Shown piece after piece: positions 10,701-52,625 of a DNA stretch of 64,000 nucleotides. Every line of letters starts with the position of its first letter. The first letter of the stretch is position 1. The DNA lies in contig OZ029921.1 of the NCBI GenBank assembly GCA_964023275.1, forward strand, positions 7,229,306-7,293,305, given 5' to 3'. Position numbers and translations under genes: made by a program. Source of the stretch: Norana najaformis. Taxonomy: Eukaryota; Annelida; Clitellata; Crassiclitellata; Hormogastridae. The notes beneath the pieces are model-generated. The model was not told where the DNA came from. It searched no databases and was given only the letters and a program-made list of their open reading frames with translations.

Positions 10701-12748
10701 CTTTGTGATTGGATTAGGGTGACAACTTCATTTGTTTGACACGCCTACACTTGTATACCAATATAATAATTGTCACCCGCTGTGAGAAAAGGTACAAAAT
10801 CTGGGGTTTCCGGAATAAATATGCCCTCAGGTTTGTTGATGTGATTGGGACAAATGTTCCAAAGTTGATCTCAGTATGTTCACAAAAACCAGTTAAACTA
10901 AAAGTCCAAAAAGTTGATCATCTAAAAACTGCGTTTTTGAGAAAATAGATTTCGGAAATTGCAGATATTTGACAAATCTCAGCTCCAAAAGTTATGAACA
11001 GCTCTGCCTAGAACGTTGTTCATGAGATGCACAGCAAGCCCTTGTAAGGAATGAAAAGTTTCTTCGGTAACAAGTCACAACTTCTTATGCAGTGACCTAC
11101 AGCTATGGTCATTGGGCCAATATAGAACCCGCAACTAACCGAGAGTAATCTTAATCGCAAACTAAAAAATCTAAAGCATAATTACTTAAACGCTAAGCGC
11201 AGGGCACCAGCTTATATAAGAGTGCTTTGCCAAGTCAGAAGGGTTGTCCAGTTACACCGTATGAAGACCGTAATCCGGTTACCAGAAGACCAGAGATAGA
11301 ACGAGACAGCTGAAGAACTGTTACGGTTGGTTGTGTTTAGAACTTTAGGTTGAGAGAAATGGAAGGCGTCGTTTTGGACGGACTGGGTAACATTTCTTGA
11401 AGAGCTGGAATCTTAATTTTGAATGGAAAGCCCGAGATATTCAAGATAAAGGGCTTGAGGCAGGTTAAGGTGGGTGAAAGACAGAAGGATGTAGGAGGGG
11501 AGAATTCGTGGAATTCAGGTGGGAGATCGTTCCAGAATCGAGGTGCAGTGTGGGATACGGAGCGTTTAGAGAACTTAAGATAAGTAGTAACTAAGAAGAC
11601 GGGCAAAACTCAGGTAAGAAAATGTTTGGGGGCAGAGCATCGTGAATGGATGGTGAAAAGTTTACGAAGACGAGTGGTTTGGGATTTTTGCAGTGTTATA
11701 CATGTAGGTTATTGAAAGAACATTGGAAATGCGTTGGGAAATTTTCTGTTAGGAGTGATATGGTGATACTTGGGTGACTTGGTGACAGTTCGGGCAAGTG
11801 CAGTTTGGATGAGTTGAAGACTCTCGATTTAGTGGATTCAATGTTAAGGAAAATAGAGTTACAGCCTGGAGTGGACACTATTGGCACAGGCCAACTATGG
11901 GACTAAAGAATGTGGCTGTCAGTGTTGGCAGGGCTTTCGTGAGGTGCCATATTAAGCGTCTGGATACATGCATTCATACGCACACATACATACATACATA
12001 CATACTTGCATGCATACATACATACGTACATAGAACGATGTGGATGAACAAAAGAAGTCATGGGTAGAAGATCAGTTCCTTTAAGCTAACCACTAGAGGT
12101 AGCACGGGTAAAAATATTTTGGTGACTTAATTTTTTTGGTTTCGGCAAACTCTCTAGGTCCTCTTCCTCGCCGTCACTGTCTTCCCATCAACAGTGTACG
12201 GCCAAAGTACTCATTTTATAGTCGAGTACGCTAGGGGCACAAGTGGAGCAGAAACCTCGAATAACCTTTCTACTCAAGTAGAGATTTTCCGCGGTCTGCT
12301 CGGCCGCGCCCTGGCTCTGTAATCCAACGATCGCGGGTTCAAGCCTGCTGAGCAGATACCATATGTAAACACATGGACAAGTTGTTCGTGCATACTTGTC
12401 TCTGTCACCAAGCAGCTCAATCTGGTACCGACGTAACCTGGAGAGTAAACGGCAAGTCCTGCGATATCCGGGACCTTGAGATTCGTTCATTTCCAGCTGA
12501 AGGGCCTAACAGTGAGAAATGAGCGCCCCCTGTTCCACTAGGGACAGGGGAGCTTCACTTACTTACTTAACCCCTGGGTTGACAGTCCAGCACGCCCAAC
12601 ACTAGACCATTGCGCACCCCGGTAGAACCCCTCTCGAAATGCCCGCACGCCAATCGGGCCGTGACCTTTGCCCCTGGTTCATACCTGAGATGAAGTGGAA
12701 GACAATGACAACCCAGCCGACAGAAGCCAAGCGAAGTCGCGGATACAT
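2652..12748 (-). CDS. Nicotinic acetylcholine receptor alpha-type subunit, complete, seven coding exons, 508 aa
   Basis: Cys-loop ligand-gated cation channel subunit of the cell-surface membrane. Coding exons in transcript order: 12685-12748, 8748-8911, 7951-7995, 7049-7155, 5855-6095, 4392-4698, 2652-3250. They sum to 1527 nt, all phases join, and the stop is TGA at 2652-2654. Order of parts: signal peptide 1-21; extracellular domain to about 245; Cys loop C160-C174, exactly 13 residues between the cysteines; vicinal pair C228-C229 in YACCVELYPD, which defines an alpha-type subunit; M1 about 247-269; M2 277-297; M3 311-333; long basic cytoplasmic loop; M4 about 480-501. Ligand-site aromatics present are W93 (loop D), W181 (loop B), Y226 and Y233 (loop C). 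The loop-A tyrosine is replaced by Q125. NAS at 101 and NST at 193 are glycosylation sequons. The 45-nt third exon matches the conserved 45-nt exon of animal nAChR genes. I cannot assign an orthologue number. Confidence 0.95.
3885..4345. repeat. AGAACAGAAT-type purine-rich minisatellite
   Basis: Degenerate tandem units of AGAACAGAATAG and CAAATAACAAA, about 460 nt, in the nAChR intron immediately beyond the exon-6 donor at 4391. Frames across it are artefactual Phe/Cys/Ser runs. Confidence 0.85.
4392..4698 (-). CDS. nAChR coding exon 6: loop C, M1 and M2
   Basis: Encodes residues 208-309 plus one base. It contains the YACCVELYPD loop C, M1 (LFYIVNLIAPCFLIFLISFL), and the pore helix beginning GEKVNLEITILLALVVFLLR. 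The GEK motif at the inner mouth and the absence of a Pro insertion predict cation selectivity. Acceptor AATTCAG before 4698; donor CTCG/GTAGGC at 4391. The open frame continues upstream of 4698 through a CAT/CAA trinucleotide tract, but that part is intronic. Confidence 0.96.
4727..4880. repeat. CAT/CAA trinucleotide repeat tract
   Basis: Interrupted CAT, CAG and CAA triplets directly upstream (transcript sense) of nAChR exon 6, starting within 30 nt of its acceptor. They keep a long frame open without coding significance. Confidence 0.85.
5587..5800 (-). mobile_element. LINE 3' fragment with (AATCGT) tail
   Basis: On the minus strand this ends in an (ATTACG)-type tail, seen on the plus strand as TAATCGTAATCGTAATC at 5587-5602. 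It shares GCTAAGCGCAGGGCACCAGC and the following CACGAGCGCTGCGTCAAGTC with the copies at 8975, 11143 and 15720. It is a 5'-truncated copy in an nAChR intron. Confidence 0.75.
5855..6095 (-). CDS. nAChR coding exon 5: Cys loop and loop B
   Basis: Encodes residues 127-207. It contains WLYPALIKTYC, the 15-residue Cys loop CTLNVKYFPFDSQKC (C160-C174) and the loop-B tryptophan in ISWTHSED (W181). Acceptor CATTCAG before 6095. The donor CAG/GTTTCT at 5854 is a weak match beyond the GT. A pyrimidine tract of (CT)n type in the transcript sense lies about 110-340 nt upstream of the acceptor. Confidence 0.95.
6205..6440. repeat. (GA)n purine tract
   Basis: GAGAGACAGAGAGA runs on the plus strand, hence (CT)n in the nAChR transcript, upstream of the exon-5 acceptor at 6096. 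Confidence 0.9.
7049..7155 (-). CDS. nAChR coding exon 4: loop D and loop A
   Basis: Encodes residues 92-126 plus two bases of F127: KWKDEYLRWNASEYGVETIR, then IPADRIWTPDLVIQN. W93 is the loop-D tryptophan. RIWTPDLVIQN aligns with the W.PD..LYN loop-A motif, but the tyrosine is glutamine (codon CAG). Acceptor CGTAG before 7155; donor TT/GTGAGT at 7048. Confidence 0.93.
7280..7396. repeat. (AAT)n, then (AAC)n and (ACT)n trinucleotide tract
   Basis: About 18 uninterrupted AAT units followed by AAC, ACT and AACAAT units, in an nAChR intron. Confidence 0.92.
7570..7900. repeat. (CT)n pyrimidine tract
   Basis: Long TCTCTC and TCTGTC runs on the plus strand, hence purine-rich in the transcript. 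It begins about 50 nt downstream of the 45-nt exon's donor at 7950. Reading frames across it are low-complexity. Confidence 0.92.
7951..7995 (-). CDS. nAChR coding exon 3: conserved 45-nt exon
   Basis: Exactly 45 nt, encoding NEKEQTFTCLLAIRQ (residues 77-91), between a TTGCAG acceptor and a CAG/GTGCGT donor. It is phase 0 at both ends. It corresponds to the 15-residue DEKNQ.. strand that many vertebrate and invertebrate nAChR genes keep as a separate 45-nt exon. It sits right beside a large CT tract, so gene finders that mask repeats could miss it. Confidence 0.9.
8748..8911 (-). CDS. nAChR coding exon 2: N-terminal helix and first beta strand of the ligand-binding domain
   Basis: Encodes residues 22-76. 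The stretch GEHRIKQLLLRHYDSTTRPV followed by DRSPVEVNIAISLFHILDT fits the nAChR pattern of an N-terminal helix, then RPV, then the PV.V..G..L.QI.D strand. The acceptor is TTTAAG before 8911; the donor is ACG followed by GTAAAA at 8747. Phase 0 at its 3' end matches the next exon. The exact 5' edge is chosen because only this AG gives the phase needed to join the leader exon. Confidence 0.88.
8975..9190 (-). mobile_element. LINE 3' fragment with (AATCGT) tail
   Basis: Same family and orientation as 5587-5800: tail at 8975-8990, then the shared GCTAAGCGCAG and CTTATTCACGAGCGCTGCGT blocks and the GGTGGGTTGTGTTTGAGCT segment. In the first nAChR intron. A related shorter tail-like element is at 8436-8480. 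Confidence 0.75.
9597..9724. repeat. CAT/CAG trinucleotide tract
   Basis: Interrupted ATC and AGC triplets in the first nAChR intron. The open frames on both strands are low-complexity Ile/Ser or Met/Leu runs, not genes. Confidence 0.85.
11143..11900 (-). mobile_element. 5'-truncated LINE (L2/CR1-like), reverse-transcriptase C-terminal remnant
   Basis: Minus-strand translation shows decayed LINE reverse-transcriptase tail motifs: GCNSIFLNI followed by an LQL-like stretch, then KFSKRSVSHTAPRFWNDLPP at about 11520-11580, the usual A..LWN.LP block. The 3' end at 11143-11165 carries the TAATCGCAA-type tail. It is interrupted by frameshifts and stops, so it is dead. It sits in the first nAChR intron. 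Confidence 0.8.
11975..12020. repeat. (CATA)n tetranucleotide repeat
   Basis: Imperfect CATACATACATA units, interrupted by TTGCATGC. Confidence 0.85.
12270..12565 (+). mobile_element. tRNA-derived SINE, family 1
   Basis: A box-B-like motif, GCGGGTTCAAGCC, lies at about 12331-12343. It is followed by a body shared with 27045-27330 (CTGTCACCAAGCAG, TGGTAC, GGCAAGTCCTGC) and a CACTTACTTACTTA tail. The frames across it are not genes. Confidence 0.7.
12685..12748 (-). CDS. nAChR coding exon 1: start codon and signal peptide
   Basis: ATG at 12748-12746 opens a 21-codon hydrophobic leader (MYPRLRLASVGWVVIVFHFI, then Ser) and ends at a strong donor, CAG followed by GTATGA, at 12684. An in-frame stop lies 14 codons upstream of the ATG, which supports this start. 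The exon ends in phase 1 and joins the exon beginning at 8911 to make Gly22. It is the weakest-linked exon because it rests only on phase, leader character and donor quality. The alternative is a leader exon elsewhere in the 3.8-kb first intron. Confidence 0.7.
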
Positions 12749-13520
12749 TCCAGAAGATGCGTTCGATGTTGGTGATGTTCAGCCAGCCGCTGAATCCGAT
12801 GGATGTCCTATACGTCCACTGATGATGGCTCCGGAAGAAACGGCTGCTGCTGCAGACTGCGCCGTGTTGTCATGGATGGACAGAGCGATCGACTCATGGA
12901 CCGCCGCACGCATCATTGAACTTTACCCAAACGATGCTACCACCCCACGCTCAGCCATACAACATATACTGGCACATATATGATTCCAAATTTGGTTATA
13001 AATATATAAATAAATATATTGCTTATAATACAAAGTTAACCTAGACACCTCACATATTTATACCCGTCAGCAGGAATAAGTTAATCTCTTGAGCAATTTA
13101 TGTGAGCTACATATCAGTAGTAGTAACAGTAATTATAATAATAATTATTATTTATTATTATTATTATTATTTAGCCGATTTATCGGCTTCCTATCAATTC
13201 ATCCCTTTGACCTTCGAGACCTTTAGCTCGATAAATTTACAGGGCCTGGAGTTCTTAACTAATCTGGGTGGTCACTTGACCAGGGTTTCGGGAGACCCAA
13301 GGGAGATCGCTTTCCTTTTCCAACTCGTTGCCTGCACAATTCAACGTTTTAATTTGATTGCCTTCCAGGGCACTTTTGAGAAGCCTGACATCAACGAAGA
13401 TTAGCCATCCCAGAATGCAATTTTTCATCCGGATAATTTTTCAGCTTCCTGAGGGATCACAAATACCTCAGGGCTAAAATTATGATAATAATAATAATGA
13501 TAATAATGATGATGATGATG

Positions 13521-13556
<36 letters not shown>

Positions 13557-13736
13557 TTTTAGTTCCTGAGGGATCATTTCTACCTCAGGTAAAAAGATGA
13601 TAACAGTAACAACCTCATTATACGTTTCACAAGCATAATATGTCCCTATATATCTTCATTGTGTGTAGCCTCTTAAAAGTACAGTCATGTTGTCTAAGTT
13701 CACTTTGCATTTCCTTAAGTACATTCTTGAAAGTAG

Positions 13737-13771
<35 letters not shown>

Positions 13772-13944
13772 TATCTGCATTGTACCGAGTGAATATAGAT
13801 CCATTTCTTTCAATTTTTCCTTCCTTTGGTGGTTTGGTTCTTCGCTTTCCTTGAATCAATCGACTGCGAGTCTCGAGTGACAGGAAATTCATCAACTAAG
13901 AATTTGACACTACACATCATATACAAACTAATAAATGCAAAAGT

Positions 13945-14085
<141 letters not shown>

Positions 14086-14547
14086 CGACAGCTAATGGAG
14101 TAATGGTTCTGTTGCGTCTCCAAGGACGCATAGGGATGGGTTAAAGCTTACTGAAACTCTTTCAGACCATCACTTGCCGGGTTAAATATAGGCCTACACA
14201 TGAAAGGTTCTACAACACATAGGGCCTCTATAGGCCTACATGCACATACAAATGTACTCCTATGTTACGATATGAAAGGTGAAAACATGTGATCGTGCAT
14301 GAGAAAACCCTCACAAGGTCGGAAAAGTTAATTTGCGAGGAAACATGCTGAGAAAGAAAGCAGCCAAATATATGAGTAAAACGAGTTCTTTGCATATTTA
14401 CATTCCATGTTGTATTAGCTATCAAACTGTACCCAGGCAAAACGTAAACTTTGTGTAAACGTTTGTTTTTAGTTGACAACGTTGAATAATGGTTTATTTT
14501 ACATTGTGAACATCTAAGTAACTTTAATGAAACGTTAGTAAGCAACC

Positions 14548-16655
14548 GGTTAGTTTACGAAAGCTTCCTAACGTTAATAAAACGTTTGTGCAGTATTTTA
14601 GTTTATGCTATAAACGACTCGTTTGCACATACTGTAGATCGACTGAGTTATTTGTACCTGTTGAAAGTAGTAACACCAAAAAACAAGTTCGTTACCGTCA
14701 GTTGATCTATTTAACAACAAAATCACAAACGTTTCGGTAACGTTGCGGAAACATGTGCAAACGTCTCTCCATTTGGTACATTACGTCGCTGAGCCAGCTC
14801 ATAGAATCCTCCAGTCAACCACCTTATTTATGCTTATGACACTCGCCTCTTCACATCTTCTCTCCAAGTTTCTTTTCCTTATCCATCACTCAATTGCTTG
14901 ATATTGTCAACCAAATCTCATAATGGATGTCCTCTAACCTCCTTTGCCTCAACCCTACCAAAACTGAATTCATTGTTCTAGGTCTACGAGATAAGATTAA
15001 AGGAATATTCGACTCTGCCATCCACCTATCAACTAAATTCCTCCACTCTCACTTTCATCTCTAATTCACCTGTACACAATCTTGGCATCACCTTCGACCC
15101 AGATGCACCTTTTCATTCATATTTGTGACCTTCGCCATATTCGTTCTATGCCCGAGCTGTCACCAGAACACCCAAGCATCACACTATCACTCCCATCTTG
15201 AAATCACTCCACTGGTTGAAAATCCTCAAATCCATTCATTTCAAAGTTCCTTCTCTAACCTTCAACTCTCTGCAACACTCCCAACCTACTTATCATTGGA
15301 AACTCTTAACAATCCAATCACCCCGCTCTACCCGTTCATTCTCTTACTTCATTTTTGCCTGTCCCTCAGTAATTATTCAAGTTTTCTAACAAATAGGCCT
15401 ACCACACTGCACCTCGACTCTGGAACGATCTCTTTCACGAATTTCGCATAATTTCCGTTCCTCTATCTCTTCTATAGCCTAATTCACCCACCATCACCTT
15501 CTCAAACCCGCTACCTATTATCACTCCTCAGGCATTCCATTCAAAACTAAGTCTCACCTTTTTAAAACTGTCTTACCCTGATCCATCCAACCAGCTGCCT
15601 TACCATTTCTCTCAACCTAAACACAACCCACCGTAACACCTTCTCTGTCCCCTTCTCTCTGGTCTTCTGGCACCAGGACATTATTCTTCATATGACATCT
15701 TTGGAAAACCCCTCTGACTTGACGCAGTGCTCGTGAATAAGCTGGTGCCCTGCGCTTAGCTTTAAAGTAGCACTTTATAAATTCTCGAGATTATGATTAC
15801 AATACAATCGGTTAGGCTACGACAGTTTGCATGACGTTTTAAAAACGTTTGTATATAATTTTACTCTGCAATAGACGACTAAATGTTGCACACAGATCGA
15901 CTGTGTCTTGTACCAGAAGAACATGTTATCGCGTAAATACAAGCCTCTTTCACACACAGATGATTTATTTAACATCCCAGCCACAGATGTTCGGAAACGT
16001 GTTACAATAATCGGTGAGGCTTCAAAAGTTTACGTAATGTTCATTAAAAGTTGTACAAAAATTGTTTATTCTGTACATACATGGCATATAGACTGACTGC
16101 GTTTTTATAGGTCTACCAGTGAACACAGTAACTACAGCGCATAGGCCTACATACAGTTCCACTCTAACACAAAGATGACTCACTTAACATCCAAGTCATA
16201 TTCGGTAACGTTGCAGAAATATGTTTAACTAATCGGTTAGGCAACAAACGTTTTCGTAACGTTCAGAAAAACGTTTGTATCATATTTTTTATTCTGTATA
16301 TAGTATACACAACTTGACTGCACACTGATTGATTGTGTTTTGCAACAAGTGAACAGCGCACCGCGTGTAAATACTAGTCTCTTTAACACAAAGACGTATT
16401 TAGTTAACATCCAAGTTACAAACACTTTGGTAACGTTGCGGAAACACGTTTAAACAAACGGTTATGTTTCAAGTTTGCAAAACGTTCACAAAATTTTGGC
16501 ACAAAATTTTACTTTAATCTATAGGCGGCCTATACAGATGATTTGTTTGCATGCAGATTGTGTTTTGCATTCGTTGAACATGGAAGCACATGGTCATAAT
16601 CTGGGTCAGCTATTATTACAAAACAATAACCCAAAACTAACTGTAAAGATGTTTA
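14548..16655. repeat. Satellite-like tandem repeat, about 203-224 bp units, split by a LINE
   Basis: Unit starts at about 14548, 15806, 16009, 16231 and 16455, each beginning near AATCGGTTAGG or a close variant. Shared internal blocks are AAAACGTTTGTA, GATCGACTG or TTGACTG, TTTAACAT(C)CCA and GGTAACGTTGCGGAAACA. The first unit is separated from the other four by the LINE at about 14800-15805. Spacings of 203, 222 and 224 bp are measured between the last four starts. Degenerate; no coding potential. Confidence 0.75.
14810..15805 (+). mobile_element. LINE (L2/CR1-like) fragment with reverse-transcriptase remnant and GATTACAAT tail
   Basis: Plus-strand translation in shifting frames shows a YADD-like LYAYDT, NPTKTEFIVLG, NLGITFDPD, LKSLHWLKI.. 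and RIHFKV-like blocks, and LDSGTISFTNF-type decay of the terminal A.RLWN.L block. These are hallmarks of LINE reverse-transcriptase C-terminal halves. The 3' end shares GCGCTTAGCTTTAAAG and CACGAGC with the other copies in reverse complement and ends ATTATGATTACAATACAA. Several frameshifts make it dead. It is inserted inside a tandem repeat. Confidence 0.82.
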
Positions 16656-16659
16656 TGTT

Positions 16660-16790
16660 TTGAGTTAGAGGTTAGAGAAGGAACTTTGAAATGAATGGAT
16701 TCAGTGATTTTCAATTACCTCATGTTTTGAAGTTGGGTGTCTCTTGGATATCTCCAAGGCCACAACTAAACCAATCCAATTTGAAGCTGC
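16660..16790 (-). mobile_element. LINE reverse-transcriptase scrap
   Basis: The minus strand of 16665-16705 matches the segment CCATTCATTTCAAAGTTCCT of the LINE copy at 14810-15805. About 60 nt match clearly by eye and the rest is uncertain. Confidence 0.5.
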
Positions 16791-18664
16791 TTATAATTAG
16801 TTCAAAACAGATCACTTTAAAAACAAAAACTTATAAAACGATATTACTGAAGCATTTTAACAAATAGCTATAATAATTACAGTAACAAAACTAATGACAA
16901 ACAGTAAAAGCAACGAAAATATTGTGCAACTGAGACCGAACCAAATTTAAACAATTTTGTATAAGGTAAGGTAATAACAGTCCCTGATCTCACCAACTAA
17001 ACTAGTCATCTTGACAAGTTGAACTACGTTCCAGCTAACCTATGCTATTATGTAAACTCTCTGATGCAGCTTTTGCATGGCCTTGCAATATCTTACATTC
17101 AAAGCCATTATCCTTTGTCCACCCAGAAAACCTTACATAATACATTGGGATTCAAAACCTATACAGAGAACTTAGTTGCCGAATCAGTAACTGTTCCTTT
17201 GGGTCTCAGTAATAGTATTAATATTAACAGCAATATTAACAATATAATAATAATAGCGGTGGTGAAGAATCTCACCTTAATTAACTCACTGAAAAATGAG
17301 CAGGGTCAAGGCCATACAGTCGCAATAGAAAAACGTGTACATTTACATGTACATTAAAATGATAAAGAATGTAGTATTAAAAAATTAATAATGTCTTTGC
17401 ATCAGTAAAAACAAAACAGAATAAATGCTAACACTCACACACAAAAAATGTCCAAACACAAAGCAATCAATCTGCACTAAATTATGTTACAGCTATCAGC
17501 ATTTCTGAGGTCGATCAGTTTTTGTAGAGCATCGGCACCCGCTCCAAGGCGCCTGTGATCCTCGTGGCACTTAAAACTGGCAAATATAACACTAGAACAT
17601 GTTCAGTTTTGTAGTTTCATTGCTCCTGTCTCATAGTCAAACAGTAACTTCATTCACAAAACTTCAGATCACAATCTTATTGTGATTGTGAGCACGTCAC
17701 CACCGGTCATAACAAGACAACATAAACCGACGAAACTAGGACACTTTCTAAATACCAACCAATGTCATTTAAACATCTTGTCATAAACAGGCTACCAAAT
17801 GTTATAACAACTCTTTGCCAACTCATCCAAACAGGTCACCATCAGGTCTGTTTAAGTACCCTTTTTAAGTACAAAACAGTCATCTGACTAACACGATTAA
17901 AGCACCCGTTTGTGCTGCCCATTGCTTACAAACATCAGCTAACATCTACACATCTTACGTCTTAAATGGTCTACAGTTCTTCAAAAGCACTCATTGCAAA
18001 ATCGGAATGTTCTTGCAGAAGTTTGGTTCTGCATAACGAAAACCTTAGCATACAAAAGCACAACTATACTTGAATCAATGACTGCGTCTTGGATGGATGA
18101 CTGATTTCGCTAAAATCTGTAAAAATAAGTCTTATGGACATTTTTGGCAAAAGAATTCTTTTCCATAGGCTGGCATCATATCTAACACATTAATTCATTC
18201 CTGAGCCAAGACATTGTTGTAAGCCAGTTTTAAGCACAATTTCCGGTATTTATATAATAAACTTATTATTTAATATCGCTGTTTTTATGACCATAATTGT
18301 TACAGCTGTAAATAATAATAATAAATCATTGTTTCTGATAGCTCTATCTGTTTGTATTTGAGTTTGCTATTACTTCAAAACCACATAATACAATAGTGTT
18401 ATCGTATTTTTTTGAGAAAAGACACACTGTTTTTATAAACTAGCTAGAAGTCTGACAGTATATTATTTTATAACATTTTTATGGTACTTTTAAAATATTG
18501 CTTTAATTCAAGGTAAAAGTATTCCATCTGTAAAGGGCAAAATTATGATGTATAATACCAAAGTTATTATTAGTATTTCCTTCTTTCTCTCCTTAGCAAG
18601 ATTTTTTGCTAATTATGTTATAATTAGCATTAGTAATAATTAAAAATAATTAAACAACTGAAGT

Positions 18665-18670
18665 TTTATT
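18665..18670 (-). terminator. Candidate poly(A) signal for NUP210
   Basis: AATAAA on the minus strand 103 nt past the NUP210 stop (TAG at 18773-18775). It is the nearest such hexamer in AT-rich 3' flank. Confidence 0.45.
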
Positions 18671-18772
18671 AAATTAATTAATAATTGTTATCATTATCAT
18701 TTGTAAATGGTTATAATACACTTATTAACGACACCAGCCCTGGAAAAGCAAAACTGTTCGAATTTCAGGTGG

Positions 18773-50630
<31,858 letters not shown>

Positions 50631-51429
50631 GCTGCTCTGACAAAATTTTCTTTGTCTTATTGTTACAGCGCCATTAAAGCCTCGACCTCATTGCCAGAAC
50701 GCGCAAGACAAAATCTTAAATTCCGCTAAAGAAGAAAGCCGTAATATTGGCCTCAATTATGTTTACAGTGACATTGCTTACTGTAATTTCATTAAAAGTG
50801 CTTCAGAGTTCAGATAAGCTCGTTTATCTCACTTGATTGATCATGTATGCATTAATATCATTTTATTAGTTGCCAGATCTGTTAACGCACAATAACGTGA
50901 TAATTAAACTAGAATTAATAAGTGATGATCAGCTACAATTTTTCTTTAATATAGTGCAGTGTAAACCACCGAAAAGAGACCAACTCATACTCGGCGATTA
51001 ATAAAATCAAATCAGCAAGAGCCACGTTAATGTTAACTTGTGCACCCTTTGCAAGACCATGCAGTCAGAATTCAAGAAAAACGGGAAATTAAAACAGATA
51101 ATGGCCCTTATGCATGGATTCTACTGGGTAATGTGTCTTGTACTGTTACATCTTTTCATTTTAATCATTCATGAACAATTTATGCCATCGAAGAACTTAG
51201 AAAGCTCTTATATCTGAAACGATTGCGTGCAGTCTTATTTACTTTCATTGGTATACGCAGCAGGGATACAGACGGCGAGCTGTCGGCCAATCACAAGTTG
51301 CTTTGCGCAAATTTTAAAAGACCGATGTACAATTTTAATTACTTTTATTTTGTTAATAATATTAACTTATTCATAGTTAATCCTTAAGAACAACAGAATT
51401 ACAGCTGTTATTAGCGGTCAGAGACTGTG
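50631..51429. promoter_or_regulatory. Head-to-head intergenic region, probable bidirectional promoter of NUP210 and DEPDC1
   Basis: 799 bp separate the two start codons, which point away from each other. On the DEPDC1 side there are an inverted CCAAT box (ATTGG 51247-51251), a CCAAT box (51287-51291), an E2F-like TTTGCGCAAA (51302-51311) and an adjacent TTTTAAA (51312-51318). Paired CCAAT boxes with a downstream CHR-like element are typical of animal G2/M promoters. Assignment here is inference. No TATA box stands out on either strand. Confidence 0.6.
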
Positions 51430-52625
51430 ATGGCTGGGCATAGCGGAGAAACGGCTGTTCATGTGATGAACCTTTCTGAGCCATACCGTGCAACTCAACT
51501 GGTATGTTTTGACAGTTTTGTAGTGTCATCGCTTTCGTTTTAAATATACATCTTCACTGTTGTTATCCAGCTCCATGTCTGATGATATAGTAGAAGTGCT
51601 TAGCCTTTTAAAATAAAGCCATGAAAAAGACCGTGGGCTTCAAATAGTCGTGAGAGGGAATACAAACCTGCTGCGACTTCTGTTGCTGCCAGTTGCCTCC
51701 CAGGGATTATCAACTGGTGATCAAAACATAACACAACGAATGTGCAGTAAACGTAAATCGTCGAAATTTCTCAGTGCAACATGTGATGATGATGATGTTG
51801 ATCAGTCAGTTCAAACCAAGCCTGAGAGAACTCTGTGGTATGAAATGTTATTGACTTCTATTTAACCTCGGCATGACATGACTAGTCCTGTACCTCACTG
51901 TCTGATATTGCTATTGATAGTGGACAGTTGTGCTCAGTTTATGACTGTGATCACTAGAGGGCCTGAAGTCTAAATATTTTTGTGTGGTAGTGGGGATTTG
52001 AATCCCTGTCCTCTGGATTGATAGTTTAGAATGCTAACCAATAGGCTATCACTCCTCACAGTGTGCAGTATGTAGCACCCTATTACAGCCTTTGATATGT
52101 TGGTAACTATATTGTGTGCTGTGCTGCAGTGGAGTGGCATTGTAGAGTCATTTGAAAGTGGAATGGAGGTTGGACGTCACTGGCGACAGTTGAAATACTA
52201 TGATGACAGCTTCACTGCTTCTGAGGCTGTGAACTACCTTCTGCGCCACCTTCAGCGAAATCCAAACTTCGGTCTGTCAGTCACGAGGTGGGTAGAAAGT
52301 AATTATAGATGTGAAATTAAAATTAGGCACCTGAATGCTGGTATGTCCACCTTTTGTATCTGGTACTAGGGTTTGAAGCATTGTATTGTTTTAATGTCAC
52401 TAATAATTATGAAAAGCTGTATTAGTATCATTGGCAGTACATTTTCCCAGTATTTTTAAGAGCCCTTATGCTATGTGAATTGTGGTTGAGAGGAATTGGT
52501 TGCATTTTCAGGCTGCAGTCTGTCCAGCTTCTTCGGAAATTGCACAAGGCAAAGGTTTTTGAAGACGTTCGAGGTGCAAAGTACGACAGAGAAGATTTTA
52601 CTGAGAACAACAGTCGACTGTATAG
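51430..52625 (+). CDS. DEPDC1: DEPDC1 exons 1-3: DEP domain
   Basis: Exon 1 (51430-51501) encodes MAGHSGETAVHV.., then PYRATQL, and ends CTG/GTATGT. Exon 2 (52130-52287) begins WSGIVESFESGMEVGRHWRQ and includes the DEP core. Exon 3 (52512-52625) has LQSVQLLRKLHKAKVFEDVR, then NNSRLYR. Phases are 0, 2, 2. The RF continuation into exon 4 matches the family's QLFRF segment. The length and order fit a canonical DEP domain. Confidence 0.94.

Noticed and set aside
12639-12983. 114-codon plus-strand frame
   Set aside because: It is opposite the nAChR leader exon, shows no family similarity, and its Ala/Asp-rich make-up looks like a shadow frame.
17019-17357. 112-codon plus-strand frame
   Set aside because: No recognisable domain, ends in AAT/ATA-rich repeat, and no splice partners are evident.
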